DNA of 64,000 nucleotides from RPQJ01 sp963823535 (GCA_963823535.1 CAWGLZ010000004.1:558001-622000), one strand, 5' to 3'; positions 1-9,466 are shown, counted from the stretch's first letter. Notes: generated by a model not told the origin, from the sequence alone. A program made the numbers and translations.

Positions 1-75
1 CGCTTCGTGGCGGTGGTCGAGAGGCTGAAAACCACCGATCCGCACGCGGCGAAGGTGTGCGCAGTACAGGAATGA
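1..75 (+). CDS. C-terminal end of an unidentified protein (partial)
   Basis: The first 24 codons of the window are open in frame 1 and end in TGA at 73-75. The readable tail (RFVAVVERLKTTDP and so on) carries no motif I recognise. It is listed only because an open frame runs off the left edge ahead of tadA. It could also be chance, since 24 codons is short in DNA of this GC content. Confidence 0.3.
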   Translation, partial: RFVAVVERLKTTDPHAAKVCAVQE

Positions 76-148
76 GGTCGACCTTGGCTCACCTCCGATG
101 GCGAGATCGCAGCCTGGGAGGCTGTCTGACGACCCCGTGGAAACAGTC

Positions 149-601
149 ATGGAATCCGTCGACCGCCGGTTCATGACCCGCGCCCTCGAACTCGCCCGCT
201 GCGCCGAGGCGGCAGGCGAGGTTCCCGTGGGAGCGGTCATCGTGAAGGACGACCGGATCGTCGCCGAGGGGTGGAACCGGCCGATCGGCTCCTGCGACCC
301 GACGGCGCACGCCGAGATCGTTGCGCTGCGCGCGGCCGGGCAGGCGCTCGGCACCTACCGGCTCACCGACACCACGCTCTACGTCACGCTGGAACCCTGT
401 GCCATGTGCGCCTCGGCGATGGTGCACGCGCGGGTGAAGCGACTGGTGTTTGCCGCGGCGGACCCGCGGGCCGGAGCGGCAGGCTCGGTGTTCAACATCG
501 TGCAGCACGCCGCGCTCAACCATCGCATCGAATGCACCGGCGGAATCCTCGAGGAGGAGTGCGCCTCGCTGCTGCGGTCGTTCTTCGTCGCCCGCCGCTG
601 A
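149..601 (+). CDS. tadA: tRNA-specific adenosine deaminase
   Basis: Deaminates adenosine 34 to inosine in the anticodon of tRNA-Arg(ACG), in the cytoplasm. The 150-residue protein has the cytidine-deaminase-type zinc site: HAE (His54, Glu56 as proton shuttle) and PCAMC (Cys84, Cys87). The segment GWNRPIGSCDPTAHAE is close to the E. coli enzyme as I recall it. An in-frame ATG at 98 would add 17 residues. I prefer 149 because residues from MESVDRRF onward line up with the E. coli N terminus. It converges on mltF with a 13-bp gap. Confidence 0.93.
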   Translation: MESVDRRFMTRALELARCAEAAGEVPVGAVIVKDDRIVAEGWNRPIGSCDPTAHAEIVALRAAGQALGTYRLTDTTLYVTLEPCAMCASAMVHARVKRLVFAAADPRAGAAGSVFNIVQHAALNHRIECTGGILEEECASLLRSFFVARR

Positions 602-614
602 ACACCGGCCGGAA

Positions 615-2036
615 TCAGCGTCGTACGGAACGCCTCGTTCGTCGCGGGCGCTCCGCGGGCTCGGGAGGCACCTCGATCTCCGCGGCCGGCGACGCGAGCC
701 CGATGCCCGCCACCGCGATGATGTTCAGGTACGCCTTCACGTTGTCCACATAGCGGACCGGCTCCCAGCCGCGCGCGTACCCGCGCCGGGTTCGCGTGTA
801 CCAGCGTTCCTGGCTCAGCAGCGGGAGGAACTCCCGGACGTCTTCCCACTTGTCGGCGTCGCGACCGTGCTGCTGTGCCAGGATGCGCGCGTCCTCGACG
901 TGACCATAGCCGACGTTGTACGCCGCGACCGCAAACCACGTGCGGTCCGGCTCAGCGATGCGGGACGGAATCGTCGCGACCAGGCGCGAGAGGTATTTCG
1001 CACCGCCGAAAATGCTGGCCCGGGGATCCAGGCGATCGCCTGCCCGCATCATCCTTGCGGTGCCCTCGGTCAGCTGCATCAGGCCGCGTACGCCGGTGAA
1101 GGAGACCGCGCCCGGGTCCCACTTCGATTCCTGGTAGCCCATGGCCGCCAGCAGGCGCCAGTCGAGCTGGTACTTGGCGGCGGCCTCCTGGAACCATTCG
1201 ACGTAGAGTGGCAGGCGCGTCTGGACGTGCTCGAGGAAGTTGCGTGAGAAGAGGTAGTCGAAGCGGTCCTTGTCGCCGTAGTACCGCTCGAGCAGCTGCG
1301 CGATGACGCCCTCGGCACGCGCCCCGGCGAAGAACGCGTTCACGCGGTCGAGCAGCGAACGGTCACGTCCCGCCGTGCCGACGACCCAGGAGATGGCGCG
1401 CTCGGGCGACAGGTCGAGCGCAATCGCGAGATCGGGGTGAACGGCACGGTTCAGCGCGAACTCCGTCGAGCTCGCCAGCGTGAACTGCACGTTGCCGCGG
1501 GAGACTTCCGCCAGGATCTCCTCGGTATCGGTGTCGTCGCGCTCCACCCAGACGAGGTCCGGATGACGCAGACGCAGCTCCTCGAGCGTGCGCTGGTGGG
1601 CGCTGCCCGCGGCCACCTCGATCTGGCCGCGCGCGGCGGCACGGATGGAGCCCGGGCGGGTGCCCCTCTGCCGGTAGACGAGGTGTTCCCGGACGCGGTG
1701 ATAGCCCGGGCCGAAGTGCGCCCCGGATGGCAGCTCGACTCCGGTCGTCAGTCCGGCGGCGGCGATGTGGGCTCGACCGGCCGCAACCTCCTGGATCGCT
1801 GCCTCGCGCGTCCTGACGGTGTACAGCCGAAGCGCGACCCCGAGGTGCTCGGCGAAACGGCTGGCCAGCTCGTAGGCGGGTCCCTCGGGGCCGTGGCTCC
1901 CGAGGTAGTACGCGTCCGGGCTGTTCCGGGTCACCACGCGCAGTTCACCCTCCGCGAGTACCCGCTCCAGGAGCCCCGGGGGCTGGGTGCAGGTCGCGAG
2001 CAGGAGCGTCGCCAGCAGTGCGAGCACAGGCTTCAT
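615..2036 (-). CDS. mltF: Membrane-bound lytic murein transglycosylase F
   Basis: Cleaves peptidoglycan glycan strands to 1,6-anhydromuramoyl products at the outer membrane. The 473-residue protein starts with a hydrophobic signal ending LLATC, so Cys16 is a possible lipid-attachment site (Thr at -1 is not ideal). A solute-binding-protein-like domain fills about residues 25-260. The SLT domain follows from about 285, with GYQESKWDP giving catalytic Glu303 and then GVRGLMQLT. This two-domain order and length match MltF (YfhD). The open frame extends upstream across tRNA-Ser, so the ATG at 2036 is the sensible start. The last 25 residues are Arg/Pro/Glu-rich and look disordered. Confidence 0.92.
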   Translation of the reverse strand: MKPVLALLATLLLATCTQPPGLLERVLAEGELRVVTRNSPDAYYLGSHGPEGPAYELASRFAEHLGVALRLYTVRTREAAIQEVAAGRAHIAAAGLTTGVELPSGAHFGPGYHRVREHLVYRQRGTRPGSIRAAARGQIEVAAGSAHQRTLEELRLRHPDLVWVERDDTDTEEILAEVSRGNVQFTLASSTEFALNRAVHPDLAIALDLSPERAISWVVGTAGRDRSLLDRVNAFFAGARAEGVIAQLLERYYGDKDRFDYLFSRNFLEHVQTRLPLYVEWFQEAAAKYQLDWRLLAAMGYQESKWDPGAVSFTGVRGLMQLTEGTARMMRAGDRLDPRASIFGGAKYLSRLVATIPSRIAEPDRTWFAVAAYNVGYGHVEDARILAQQHGRDADKWEDVREFLPLLSQERWYTRTRRGYARGWEPVRYVDNVKAYLNIIAVAGIGLASPAAEIEVPPEPAERPRRTRRSVRR

Positions 2037-2061
2037 GGTTGCTATAGAATACGCGGCCCCC

Positions 2062-2156
<95 letters not shown>

Positions 2157-2274
2157 CACCGTCGAACGCCCCTTCCCGGGGCGTCCGCGATTCCAGGACC
2201 GCCATCGGCATCCGGCCCGATGGCGTCGTCCTCCACCGCATGACGGTGCGGCCGTGGCGTGCCATGATCCCGGC

Positions 2275-3103
2275 ATGATCATCGACGCCTGGGCGCAGCA
2301 TCCCACGCCGCGCCACCTCCGTCAGCCGATGTTCGAGTCGTTGCGCCGCTGGACGCGCGGCGAGCAGCGGCCCGGGTCGGTCGCGGCCGGCGACGCCTGG
2401 CCCGTTTCGGTGACCCTGGCCAGCATGGACGAGGCGGGCATCACGCGCAGCCTGATCTGTGCCTGGGAGGGCCCCGCCGGGGCGCTGATCTCGAACGACG
2501 AGGTGGCTGCGTTCGTTGGCGAGGCGCCCGATCGACTGGTGGGCGTCGGCAGCGTCGACCTCCGGCGGCCGCGCGAGGCCGTGCGCGAGATCCGTCGCTG
2601 CGTGCGTGAGCTCGGAGTTCAAGGCGATCCGAGTGCTGCCCTGGCTGTGGGAACTGCCGCCCACCCACGCGCGCTTCTACCCGGTCTTCAGCGAGTGCTG
2701 CGAACTCGGCATTCCGTTCTGCACGCAGGTCGGCCATACCGGTCCGCTCATGCCGTCGGAGGTCGGTCGGCCGATCCCGTACATCGACCAGGTCGCCATC
2801 GATTTCCCGGAACTCGTCATCGTCTGTGGCCACATCGGTTACCCGTGGACGGAGGAGATGATCGCCGTCGCGACCAAGCACGCCAACGTCTACATCGACA
2901 CCTCCGCCTACACCGTCCGGCGGTACCCGGCGAATCTGGTGGCCTACCTCCGCGCCCACGGGGCAGGCAAGGTACTGTTCGGCACGAACTGGCCGATGAT
3001 ATCGCCGCGCAAGGCGCTCGAGGGACTCGACGGTCTCGAGTTGCAGGCCGATGTGCGGGCCGCGTTCCTGGCTGGCAACGCGACCCGCGTCTTCAGGCTC
3101 TGA
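2275..3103 (+). pseudogene. Amidohydrolase-family (amidohydrolase_2) gene with a +1 frameshift
   Basis: The product resembles metal-dependent hydrolases of the amidohydrolase_2 (ACMS decarboxylase-like) family. The N-terminal half is read in frame from the ATG at 2275 (MIIDAWAQHPTPRHL) to VRELG near 2615. The C-terminal half continues one base later in another frame (FKAIRVLPWLWELP, then CTQVGHTGPLMPSE, CGHIGYPW, VYIDTSAY, LFGTNWPM) and ends at 3103. One surplus base within about 2611-2619 (CTCGGAGTTCAAG, where CTC-GGN-TTC-AAG would read through) explains the break. All other family motifs are intact, so this is either a very recent mutation or a base-calling error. The frame-1 ORF beyond 2620 is nonsense. 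Confidence 0.8.
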
Positions 3104-3107
3104 GGTC

Positions 3108-3124
3108 GCGGACGGTCCGTCCGC
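3108..3124. terminator. Hairpin between convergent genes
   Basis: GCGGACG (3108-3114) and CGTCCGC (3118-3124) form a perfect 7-bp stem with a 3-nt loop, just after the amidohydrolase stop and touching the stop codon of the CHRD gene. It is placed to end transcription from both sides. No long T-run is present, so it is only a plausible intrinsic terminator. Confidence 0.45.
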
Positions 3125-3633
3125 TATTTGATCTGTCCGCGAATCTCACCGAGGCGGTGATCGCCAGGCCCGGAGTTCGGGGGATCCATGCCGTCGTTGG
3201 TATGGACATTGACGTAGGCGTTGCCGTCGCGGATCTGCTCCAGGAGGTCCGACATGGGCGCACCGGTCAGGGGCCCGGTGAGGTCCGAGGCGTCGAACTT
3301 GCCCTGCGCCAGGACGCCCGTGAAGGGTCCCTTCTTCGGGGCGGCGAACAGCTTGACCACCAGCGGCCCGTTCGCGCCGGCCGGCCCGAGATGGAGGTCT
3401 CCGGATGCCGGATTCGTGAGATCCGCCACGCTGAGCACGTAGCTCACGGACCGGCTGTCCGCGCTCACGGTGAGCTTGAGCTCGCCGGTGGCCGGCGTCT
3501 TGATCGGCTCGGGAACGTGGGCGTCACCGGTCAGCGTCGCGGAGAAACTGTTCTCGTCGGCGTGGACCGGCGTGGCCGCCAGCGCGAACGAGGCGGCGGC
3601 GAGGGCAATCAAGGTGCGTGTGGTCGTCGACAT
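3124..3633 (-). CDS. Secreted CHRD-domain protein
   Basis: A 169-residue protein with a Sec signal peptide (residues 1 to about 26, ending TPVHA before DENSF). The mature part is one CHRD (chordin-like) domain: FSATLTGDAHVPEP, LTVSADSRSVSYVLSVADL, and a C-terminal YVNVHTNDGMDPPNSGPGD followed by GEIRGQIK. Bacterial CHRD proteins are extracytoplasmic and their role is mostly unknown. The ATG at 3633 is preceded by ACGGAG and is the first Met before the signal peptide; the open frame extends further upstream without meaning. It stands alone after the convergent hairpin. Confidence 0.87.
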   Translation of the reverse strand: MSTTTRTLIALAAASFALAATPVHADENSFSATLTGDAHVPEPIKTPATGELKLTVSADSRSVSYVLSVADLTNPASGDLHLGPAGANGPLVVKLFAAPKKGPFTGVLAQGKFDASDLTGPLTGAPMSDLLEQIRDGNAYVNVHTNDGMDPPNSGPGDHRLGEIRGQIK

Positions 3634-3797
3634 GCGGGACTCCGTCTTCTGGGGCGGGCCACCGTCGTGGCGGACCCGGGCTGGACCATGGAATAGGCCC
3701 CCCAGCCCATTTGGGAAATACGTAGTTTCGGAAAGCGCGTCGTGGAGAGGCACGCTATACGTCGCGACCGCGCAATGCCTCGATTTCCCGGCGACTC

Positions 3798-5066
3798 TCA
3801 GCCGAGCAGCAGCGCCGCGGCGCCACCGGCGACGATGACCAATGCAGCGCCCACGATCGGCACGCGCAGGCGCCCGCTGCCGAGCGCTGCCACCATGGCC
3901 GTCTTGACGACCGTGTTCGTCAGCGCCGCGATCGTGATCGCGTTGGCAGCGATTTCGGCGCTTCCGGTGCGTGCGAACTGCGCCATGGAGAGCGTGATGG
4001 CATCCACGTCCGTCGTTCCGGCCAGGGCGGCGACGTAGTACACGCCTCGATCCGGTGCGTAGGCCTGGACGGCCTTGACGACCAGCAGCACGAGGGCGAA
4101 GAAGGCCGCGAATCGCATGGCAGCCCGCAGGCTGAACGGATTCTTCAGCGGCACTTCCTCGGCCTGGCCACCGGAGTCCGCGCGCCGGCGCAGGTACCAG
4201 GCAGCGACGGAGGCCACCAGTGCCATGGTGGCGAAGGGTGCGACGATCTGCGGCAACAGGCTGCGGTTGACGATCAGCACCTCGATGATCACCCGCGCGA
4301 ACATGACTGCCCACGCGAGCAGGATTCCGCTGGCGAGCGCGGGCGTCGCCGAAGCATAGGTCCGGTCACGGCTTTGCCTCGAAAAGGCGAGCGTGACGGC
4401 CGTCGACGAAACCAGGCCACCGGTCAGGCCCGTGAGTGGAATGCCCCGCTCGGCGCCGAGCAGACGAGTCGCCACGTAGCCGACCAGGGAGAGGCTGGAA
4501 ATCAGCAGGACCAGCATCCACAGCGATCGCGGGCGCAGTGCGCCCCACGGGTCGACGGGCTGGTCGGGCAGCAGTGGCAGGATGATGAACGTCGCGATCA
4601 GCAGGCGCAGCCCGGCGTAGACGTCATCGCGATCGAGCTTGTTCACCAGTCCGTGCAGCGGCTGCTTGTAGGCCAGGATCGCCGCGACGGCGACGCCGAG
4701 TCCGACCGCCAGCTCGCGGTAGCCGAGCATCGTCATGGCGCCGAGCATGGTGGTCGCGACCGCTGCCAGCTCGGTGGTCAGGCCGAGTCCGTCGGGCTGC
4801 GTGCGGGCCGACAGCACGTAGCCGGCCAGCACCGGCGCAAGGGCGGCGATCAGCGCGACGGCGAGGATCCAGGGAGCGTCGAGGGCGAGTGTCAACCAGC
4901 CACCGAGGGCTCCGATCAGCGCGAACAGGATGAATGTCCTCAGGCCGCCGATCGTCTGTTCGTCGTGCTCGCTCTTGTGGCGCTCGCGCTCGATCCCGAG
5001 CAGGGCCCCGATCAGCAACGCGGTCGCGAAATTCCAGACGGCCTCGATGTCGACTGCTGGCGACAT
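3798..5066 (-). CDS. MgtC/SapB plus DUF4010 multi-pass membrane protein
   Basis: A 422-residue inner-membrane protein with about 11-12 hydrophobic segments. The N terminus (ATALLIGALLGIERERHKSE, then GGLRTFILFALIGALGGW) matches the MgtC/SapB/SrpB family. The second half (GLTGGLVSSTAVTLAFSRQS, then YYVAALAGTTDVDAITLSMA) matches DUF4010. Proteins with this pair are usually annotated as putative Mg2+ or other transport proteins, but no substrate has been shown for the class as far as I know. The gene starts 11 bp before the stop of the M64 peptidase (transcription order: LysR, M64, this gene), so the three may be co-transcribed. Confidence 0.87.
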   Translation of the reverse strand: MSPAVDIEAVWNFATALLIGALLGIERERHKSEHDEQTIGGLRTFILFALIGALGGWLTLALDAPWILAVALIAALAPVLAGYVLSARTQPDGLGLTTELAAVATTMLGAMTMLGYRELAVGLGVAVAAILAYKQPLHGLVNKLDRDDVYAGLRLLIATFIILPLLPDQPVDPWGALRPRSLWMLVLLISSLSLVGYVATRLLGAERGIPLTGLTGGLVSSTAVTLAFSRQSRDRTYASATPALASGILLAWAVMFARVIIEVLIVNRSLLPQIVAPFATMALVASVAAWYLRRRADSGGQAEEVPLKNPFSLRAAMRFAAFFALVLLVVKAVQAYAPDRGVYYVAALAGTTDVDAITLSMAQFARTGSAEIAANAITIAALTNTVVKTAMVAALGSGRLRVPIVGAALVIVAGGAAALLLG

Positions 5067-5076
5067 GGCCGGAACC

Positions 5077-6495
5077 TCAGGGCGCGGGCCGCGGCCCTGC
5101 GTACAGGTCGATGACCCGGTCGAGCGCGCGCTGGCAGACCTGGCAGAACGGGACTTCGTCGCGCGTGAACATCACGCAGTCGAGTTCGGATCGATAGAAA
5201 GCCTGCGCGTCGTATCTGGCTCCCTGGAATGCACCGACCCGTTCCCGATGCGGCGACGAACCGAGCAATTGCGTCGTGTAGGCCCGTTCCTCGCGGAAAA
5301 GCGCACTCATTTCACGCTCCGGCCGACGGTCCGCGCGAATCTGGCGGCGCTTCGCCTGGAAATCCCGTTGCCGTGCCTCGAACGCCTCCTTGGGCCAGGG
5401 CGTCGGCACGGGCGTGCCGTCCGCGACCAGGTCGCGCCACTTGAGCGGCTGGCCGTCGAGCAGCGCGGTGACATTGGGTTCCCACGGCTCGGTGATGTGC
5501 GTCGCCGCCTCGTAGGCGACGGGGGAGGTGTAGTACTCGTCCGCGAGCGCGGCGAAGTGGTGACCGAACTCGTGGACGAACAGGTAGTCCGCCCAGTCGC
5601 TGTTCACGGCGACGGTGGCGAACGCCCCGAAGATGCCGCCGCCCCCGTAGGTCTCCGCGTTCACGAGGATGGCGATGAACTCGTACGGGGCCCAGGAAAC
5701 GATGTCCCGCAACGCACGGTTATCAAACGTCAGGACGTAGCGCTCGGATCCGAAGGCATCGTAAGCGCTCCCGACCGGCGTGCGTCGGTGGGTGCCGGCA
5801 GACGGACGCGCGATACCCGACTCGGGCGACGGGGGGCACAGCCCCCAGACGTTGAAGTCAGCGCGGCGCGACGCGAACGGTTCGTGCCTGAAGAGCGCGT
5901 CGGCCATGCGGCGGGCGTCCGCGGCGAACTTGCCGGCGCACTCGGCGGCCGTGTAGCCGTCCCCCAGCAGCAGGACGTCCACCTTACCCTCAGGCTCGCC
6001 ATGATGCTCGACCTGGACCAGATCGAACCTGGGCGGCGGCGCCCGCTCCACGTAGGGATCGTCGGGGTCGACGTTGGTCCGCCAGACCGTCGCGAACTCC
6101 TGGTCGGCATTCCGCCGCTGGACGGCGACCTCGACGCGTCCGGCCGGAACCGGAAAGCGCAGCGATTCGTGAAACGTGCGATACGTCGCGGCCGCCTCGG
6201 GCGTGGTGATCCACTCGCCGTAGATCGAGTTGAAGCCCCGTGCGTAGACGACACGGCCACCCTCGTCGCGAACCTCGTAGCGGTATTCCCCCACGTCGCC
6301 GGCATCCAGGGCCCGCGCCGGGTGGCCGGGCCAGGGCAGGGGCTCGAGGACGACCCGGTCGACCGCAAAGACGTCGACGCCAGGGCCGCCGGTGTGGAAG
6401 TAATCGAGGCGCAAGCTGCCCGGCGCTCCCTCCGCCGCAGCCAGGGCCGGCATCGTTGCCAGCAACAGCAGCGCTCGGGCACATCGCATCCGCAC
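5077..6495 (-). CDS. Secreted M64-family (IgA peptidase-like) metallopeptidase
   Basis: A predicted zinc endopeptidase of 472 residues. A signal peptide (MRMRCARALLLLATMPALAA) leads to a beta-rich N-terminal domain (about 25-160) typical of M64 proteins. The catalytic domain begins near VDVLLLGDGYTAAE. The zinc motif is HEFGHHFAALADEYY with His308, Glu309 and His312; Asp319 is a candidate third ligand. Despite the family name, M64 members occur in many environmental bacteria and the substrate is unknown. GTG at 6495 follows the LysR-gene stop by one base and has GGAGAAG 8 bases upstream. An ATG two codons in (6489) is the alternative. Four of the last cysteines (DCVMF, CQVCQ) may form a disulfide pair. 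Confidence 0.85.
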   Translation of the reverse strand: MRMRCARALLLLATMPALAAAEGAPGSLRLDYFHTGGPGVDVFAVDRVVLEPLPWPGHPARALDAGDVGEYRYEVRDEGGRVVYARGFNSIYGEWITTPEAAATYRTFHESLRFPVPAGRVEVAVQRRNADQEFATVWRTNVDPDDPYVERAPPPRFDLVQVEHHGEPEGKVDVLLLGDGYTAAECAGKFAADARRMADALFRHEPFASRRADFNVWGLCPPSPESGIARPSAGTHRRTPVGSAYDAFGSERYVLTFDNRALRDIVSWAPYEFIAILVNAETYGGGGIFGAFATVAVNSDWADYLFVHEFGHHFAALADEYYTSPVAYEAATHITEPWEPNVTALLDGQPLKWRDLVADGTPVPTPWPKEAFEARQRDFQAKRRQIRADRRPEREMSALFREERAYTTQLLGSSPHRERVGAFQGARYDAQAFYRSELDCVMFTRDEVPFCQVCQRALDRVIDLYAGPRPAP

Positions 6496-6496
6496 G

Positions 6497-7552
6497 TCAG
6501 CTTCTCCGCTTCGTGGCAGCCTTTCGCCTCGTGCCGGAGGTGGTTTTTCCGGGACTGCGACGCGCCTTGGACGGTGTCTTGCGCGCCTTGCCCTTGGGGC
6601 TCATCCGTGCGACCGCACGTTGCTCGCGTACCTGCAGGGCGGTCTCGACCTGCCGCAGCTGCGTAACGAACAACTGCGCGGCCCGCGACAGCGACTTTTT
6701 CCGCGCATAGAACAGGCCGTAGCTCAGGTGCAACCAGGCCGCGTCGTAGGGCACCAGCGCGATCTTGCCGCTGCGCAGCTCCGACTCGATCGCGGTCAGC
6801 GGAGCGAGGCCGATGGCGTCGCCCGCGAGCACGGCGGCTTTCGCGACGGCGAAGCTGTCGAGCATCAGGCTGGGCAGGAGGTCGCCCGTGTCGCGATCGA
6901 TTTTCGCCAGGGGCATCGACTTGGCGATGTGCACGGCGATCCGCTGGGGTACCCGTGAGCTCACCAGCGGAAACACGAGGATGGTGGAAAGCGAGAGATC
7001 GTCGCCGCTGGCCGTCAGCGGGTGCCCCTGGCGGGCGAAGAAGAAGACCCGATGCTCGGCGACGGGCTCGATCGCCAGCCGTGCCGGGTGGCGCTCCGCG
7101 CTGGTCGTGTCGGCGATCGCGAATTCGATCCTCCCGGCGAGCACCGATCTCGAGAGTTCGTCGAAGTCGCCCACCACCGCGTGGACGCGCAGGCGTGAAT
7201 TGACCGTCGCCATGCGGCCGAGCGCCACGCCGAGCGCCAGCTCGGCGGCGAACATGTCGGTTCCGAAGACGATCTCCGGCGCCTGCAGGCCGGCCAGTTC
7301 CTCGAGGTCGCGGGTGAGGTCCCGCGCCTGCGAGAAAATGCGGCTTGCGTGATCGATGACCAGACGACCCGCTTCCGCAGGCTTGAGGGCCTTGGCCGCG
7401 CTGCCGACGAGCTTGAAGCCCAGCGTTGACTCGATGGGTTCGAGGCGCTTGCGGAGTGCCGCGGGAGTGAGGCCAAGGGCCTTCGCGGCCTTGCTGAGGT
7501 CGCCCCCCTGGATCAGGCCGATGAGGTCGAGAAGGCTCGGAGTGTTCGCCAT
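6497..7552 (-). CDS. LysR-type transcriptional regulator with a basic C-terminal tail
   Basis: A DNA-binding regulator of 351 residues. The N-terminal winged helix (about 5-65) reads LLDLIGLIQGGDLSKAAKAL, then TPAALRKRLEPIESTLGFKL, a normal LysR helix-turn-helix. An effector-binding domain follows at about 90-300 (EIVFGTDMFAAELAL to WLHLSYGLFYARKKSLSRAA). The last 35 residues (from MSPKGKARKTPSKARR) are nearly all Lys, Arg, Ser, Thr, Pro and Ala, resembling a histone H1-type tail and unusual for the family. It is followed at once by the M64 gene and is divergent from the acyl-CoA dehydrogenase gene at 7645, which makes that lipid operon a plausible target. Confidence 0.85.
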   Translation of the reverse strand: MANTPSLLDLIGLIQGGDLSKAAKALGLTPAALRKRLEPIESTLGFKLVGSAAKALKPAEAGRLVIDHASRIFSQARDLTRDLEELAGLQAPEIVFGTDMFAAELALGVALGRMATVNSRLRVHAVVGDFDELSRSVLAGRIEFAIADTTSAERHPARLAIEPVAEHRVFFFARQGHPLTASGDDLSLSTILVFPLVSSRVPQRIAVHIAKSMPLAKIDRDTGDLLPSLMLDSFAVAKAAVLAGDAIGLAPLTAIESELRSGKIALVPYDAAWLHLSYGLFYARKKSLSRAAQLFVTQLRQVETALQVREQRAVARMSPKGKARKTPSKARRSPGKTTSGTRRKAATKRRS

Positions 7553-7644
7553 GCAGGACGAACGCTATCAGATGGACGCCGGCTTGGCACGCCCCGCTGG
7601 CGGCGGGGGAAACCGGGATCCCCGGCAGACGGTATGATGCACGG

Positions 7645-9456
7645 ATGACTTCAAAGCTCCTGTCGCGGCGGGATCTGGAATTCCTGCTGTACGAATGGCT
7701 GGACGTGGCGTCCCTCAGCGCCCGGCCGCGCTTCGCGGATCACTCGCGGGAGACGTTCGACTCCGCCCTCGACACGGCCGAGCGAATCGCGACGGAAGTG
7801 TTCCTGCCTCATCGGCGCAAGAGCGACACCACCGAGCCGCATTTCGACGGCGAGCGCGTGCATCTCATTCCGGAAGCCCAGGTGGCGTTCGAGGCGTTTG
7901 CCGAGGCCGGCCTGCTCGCGGCCTCGCAGGACTACGAGTTCGGCGGCATGCAATTGCCGGCGACGGTCGACAAGGCCTGCTTTGCCTACGTACTTGCCGC
8001 AAATGCCGGCAGTGCGGGCTATCCGTTGCTGACCGCCGCCAACGCCAACCTCCTGCTGGCGCACGGTAGCGAGGCGCAGGTGGACACCTTCGTCAGACCG
8101 CTGCTGGCGGGGCGCTTTGCGGGCACGATGTGCCTCTCCGAACCGCAGGCGGGGTCGTCCCTGGCCGACATCACCATGCGTGCCGAGCCCGACGGCGACA
8201 GTGAGTTTGGCGCGCGATTCAGGCTGTTCGGAAACAAGATGTGGATCTCCGCCGGCGAGCACGAGATCACCGAGAACATCGTGCACCTCGTGCTGGCCCG
8301 GATCCCGGGCGGTCCGCCCGGCGTGAAGGGAATTTCGCTGTTCATCGTGCCGCGGCGGATGGTCAATCCCGACGGTGCGTCCGGCGAGCGCAACGACGTC
8401 ACGCTGGCGGGGCTGAACCACAAGATGGGTTACCGGGGCACGGTCAACACGCTGCTCAATTTCGGCGAGGGACGGCATCGCCCGGACGGTCGGGCCGGGG
8501 CAGTGGGATATCTCGTCGGCGAAGCGCATCGCGGCCTCATGTACATGTTCCACATGATGAACGAGGCCCGCATCGGCGTCGGGCTCGGCGCGGTTGCGCT
8601 CGGTTACGCCGGCTACCTGGAATCGCTCGAGTACGCCCGGCAGCGGCCGCAGGGCCGGGCACCGGGCACGAAGGATCCGTCGGCGCCGCCCGTCTGCATC
8701 GTGGAGCATGCGGACGTCCGGCGAATGCTGCTGGCGCAGAAGGCGTACGTGGAGGGCGGGCTCGCCCTGAACCTCTACTGCTCGCGGCTCGTGGACGACG
8801 AGCACACCGCGGCAACAGAGACGGATCGCGTGGAGGCGCGGCTGCTGCTCGAGATCCTCACTCCGATCGCCAAGTCCTGGCCGTCCCAGTGGTGCCTCAC
8901 GGCGAACGACCTCGCGATCCAGGTGCTCGGTGGATACGGCTACACGCGGGACTATCCGGTCGAGCAACTCTACCGCGACAACCGCTTGAACCCGATCCAC
9001 GAGGGAACGCACGGCATCCAGGCGCTGGACCTGCTCGGCCGCAAGGTGAGCATGGAAGGCGGACGCGCGTTCGCGCTGCTCCGCGAGCGGGTCCAGGGCA
9101 CGGTGGCTCGGGCCCGTTCGACGGCGGACGCCGAGCTTGGGCAGTGGGCTGAAGCCCTCGAGACCGCCGTCGAACGGGTGGTGCAGACCACGCGCGCGCT
9201 GTATTCGAGCGGTGAGGCCGAGCGGTTGCTCGCCAATGCAACGGTCTACCTGGAGGCGTTCGGGCATGTCGTGCTCGCCTGGATGTGGCTCGAGCAGGCG
9301 TGCGCCGCCCACGGCAAGGCGGGCGACTTCTATGACGGCAAGCGCCAGGCCTGCCGCTTCTTCTTCCGCTGGGAACTGCCGCGCACGGGGCCCCAGTTCG
9401 CGCTGCTGGCGAGCCTCGACGACACGTCGCTCACCATGCGTGATGCGTGGTTCTGA
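7645..9456 (+). CDS. Long acyl-CoA dehydrogenase (DmdC/FadE-like)
   Basis: FAD-dependent alpha,beta-dehydrogenation of an acyl-CoA. At 603 residues it belongs to the long acyl-CoA dehydrogenases that carry an N-terminal cap and a C-terminal extension, such as 3-methylmercaptopropionyl-CoA dehydrogenase DmdC and its many paralogues. Visible motifs are TMCLSEPQAGSSLADI (FAD/substrate loop), GNKMWISAGEHE, LNHKMGYRGT, VLGGYGYTRDYPVEQLYRDN and IHEGTHGIQALDLLGRKV near residue 465. The extension (470-600) ends TSLTMRDAWF. Substrate chain length cannot be read from sequence. It is the first gene of a plus-strand run to 13349; the following SDR begins 10 bp after its stop. Confidence 0.9.
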   Translation: MTSKLLSRRDLEFLLYEWLDVASLSARPRFADHSRETFDSALDTAERIATEVFLPHRRKSDTTEPHFDGERVHLIPEAQVAFEAFAEAGLLAASQDYEFGGMQLPATVDKACFAYVLAANAGSAGYPLLTAANANLLLAHGSEAQVDTFVRPLLAGRFAGTMCLSEPQAGSSLADITMRAEPDGDSEFGARFRLFGNKMWISAGEHEITENIVHLVLARIPGGPPGVKGISLFIVPRRMVNPDGASGERNDVTLAGLNHKMGYRGTVNTLLNFGEGRHRPDGRAGAVGYLVGEAHRGLMYMFHMMNEARIGVGLGAVALGYAGYLESLEYARQRPQGRAPGTKDPSAPPVCIVEHADVRRMLLAQKAYVEGGLALNLYCSRLVDDEHTAATETDRVEARLLLEILTPIAKSWPSQWCLTANDLAIQVLGGYGYTRDYPVEQLYRDNRLNPIHEGTHGIQALDLLGRKVSMEGGRAFALLRERVQGTVARARSTADAELGQWAEALETAVERVVQTTRALYSSGEAERLLANATVYLEAFGHVVLAWMWLEQACAAHGKAGDFYDGKRQACRFFFRWELPRTGPQFALLASLDDTSLTMRDAWF

Positions 9457-9466
9457 CGGAGGGTTC

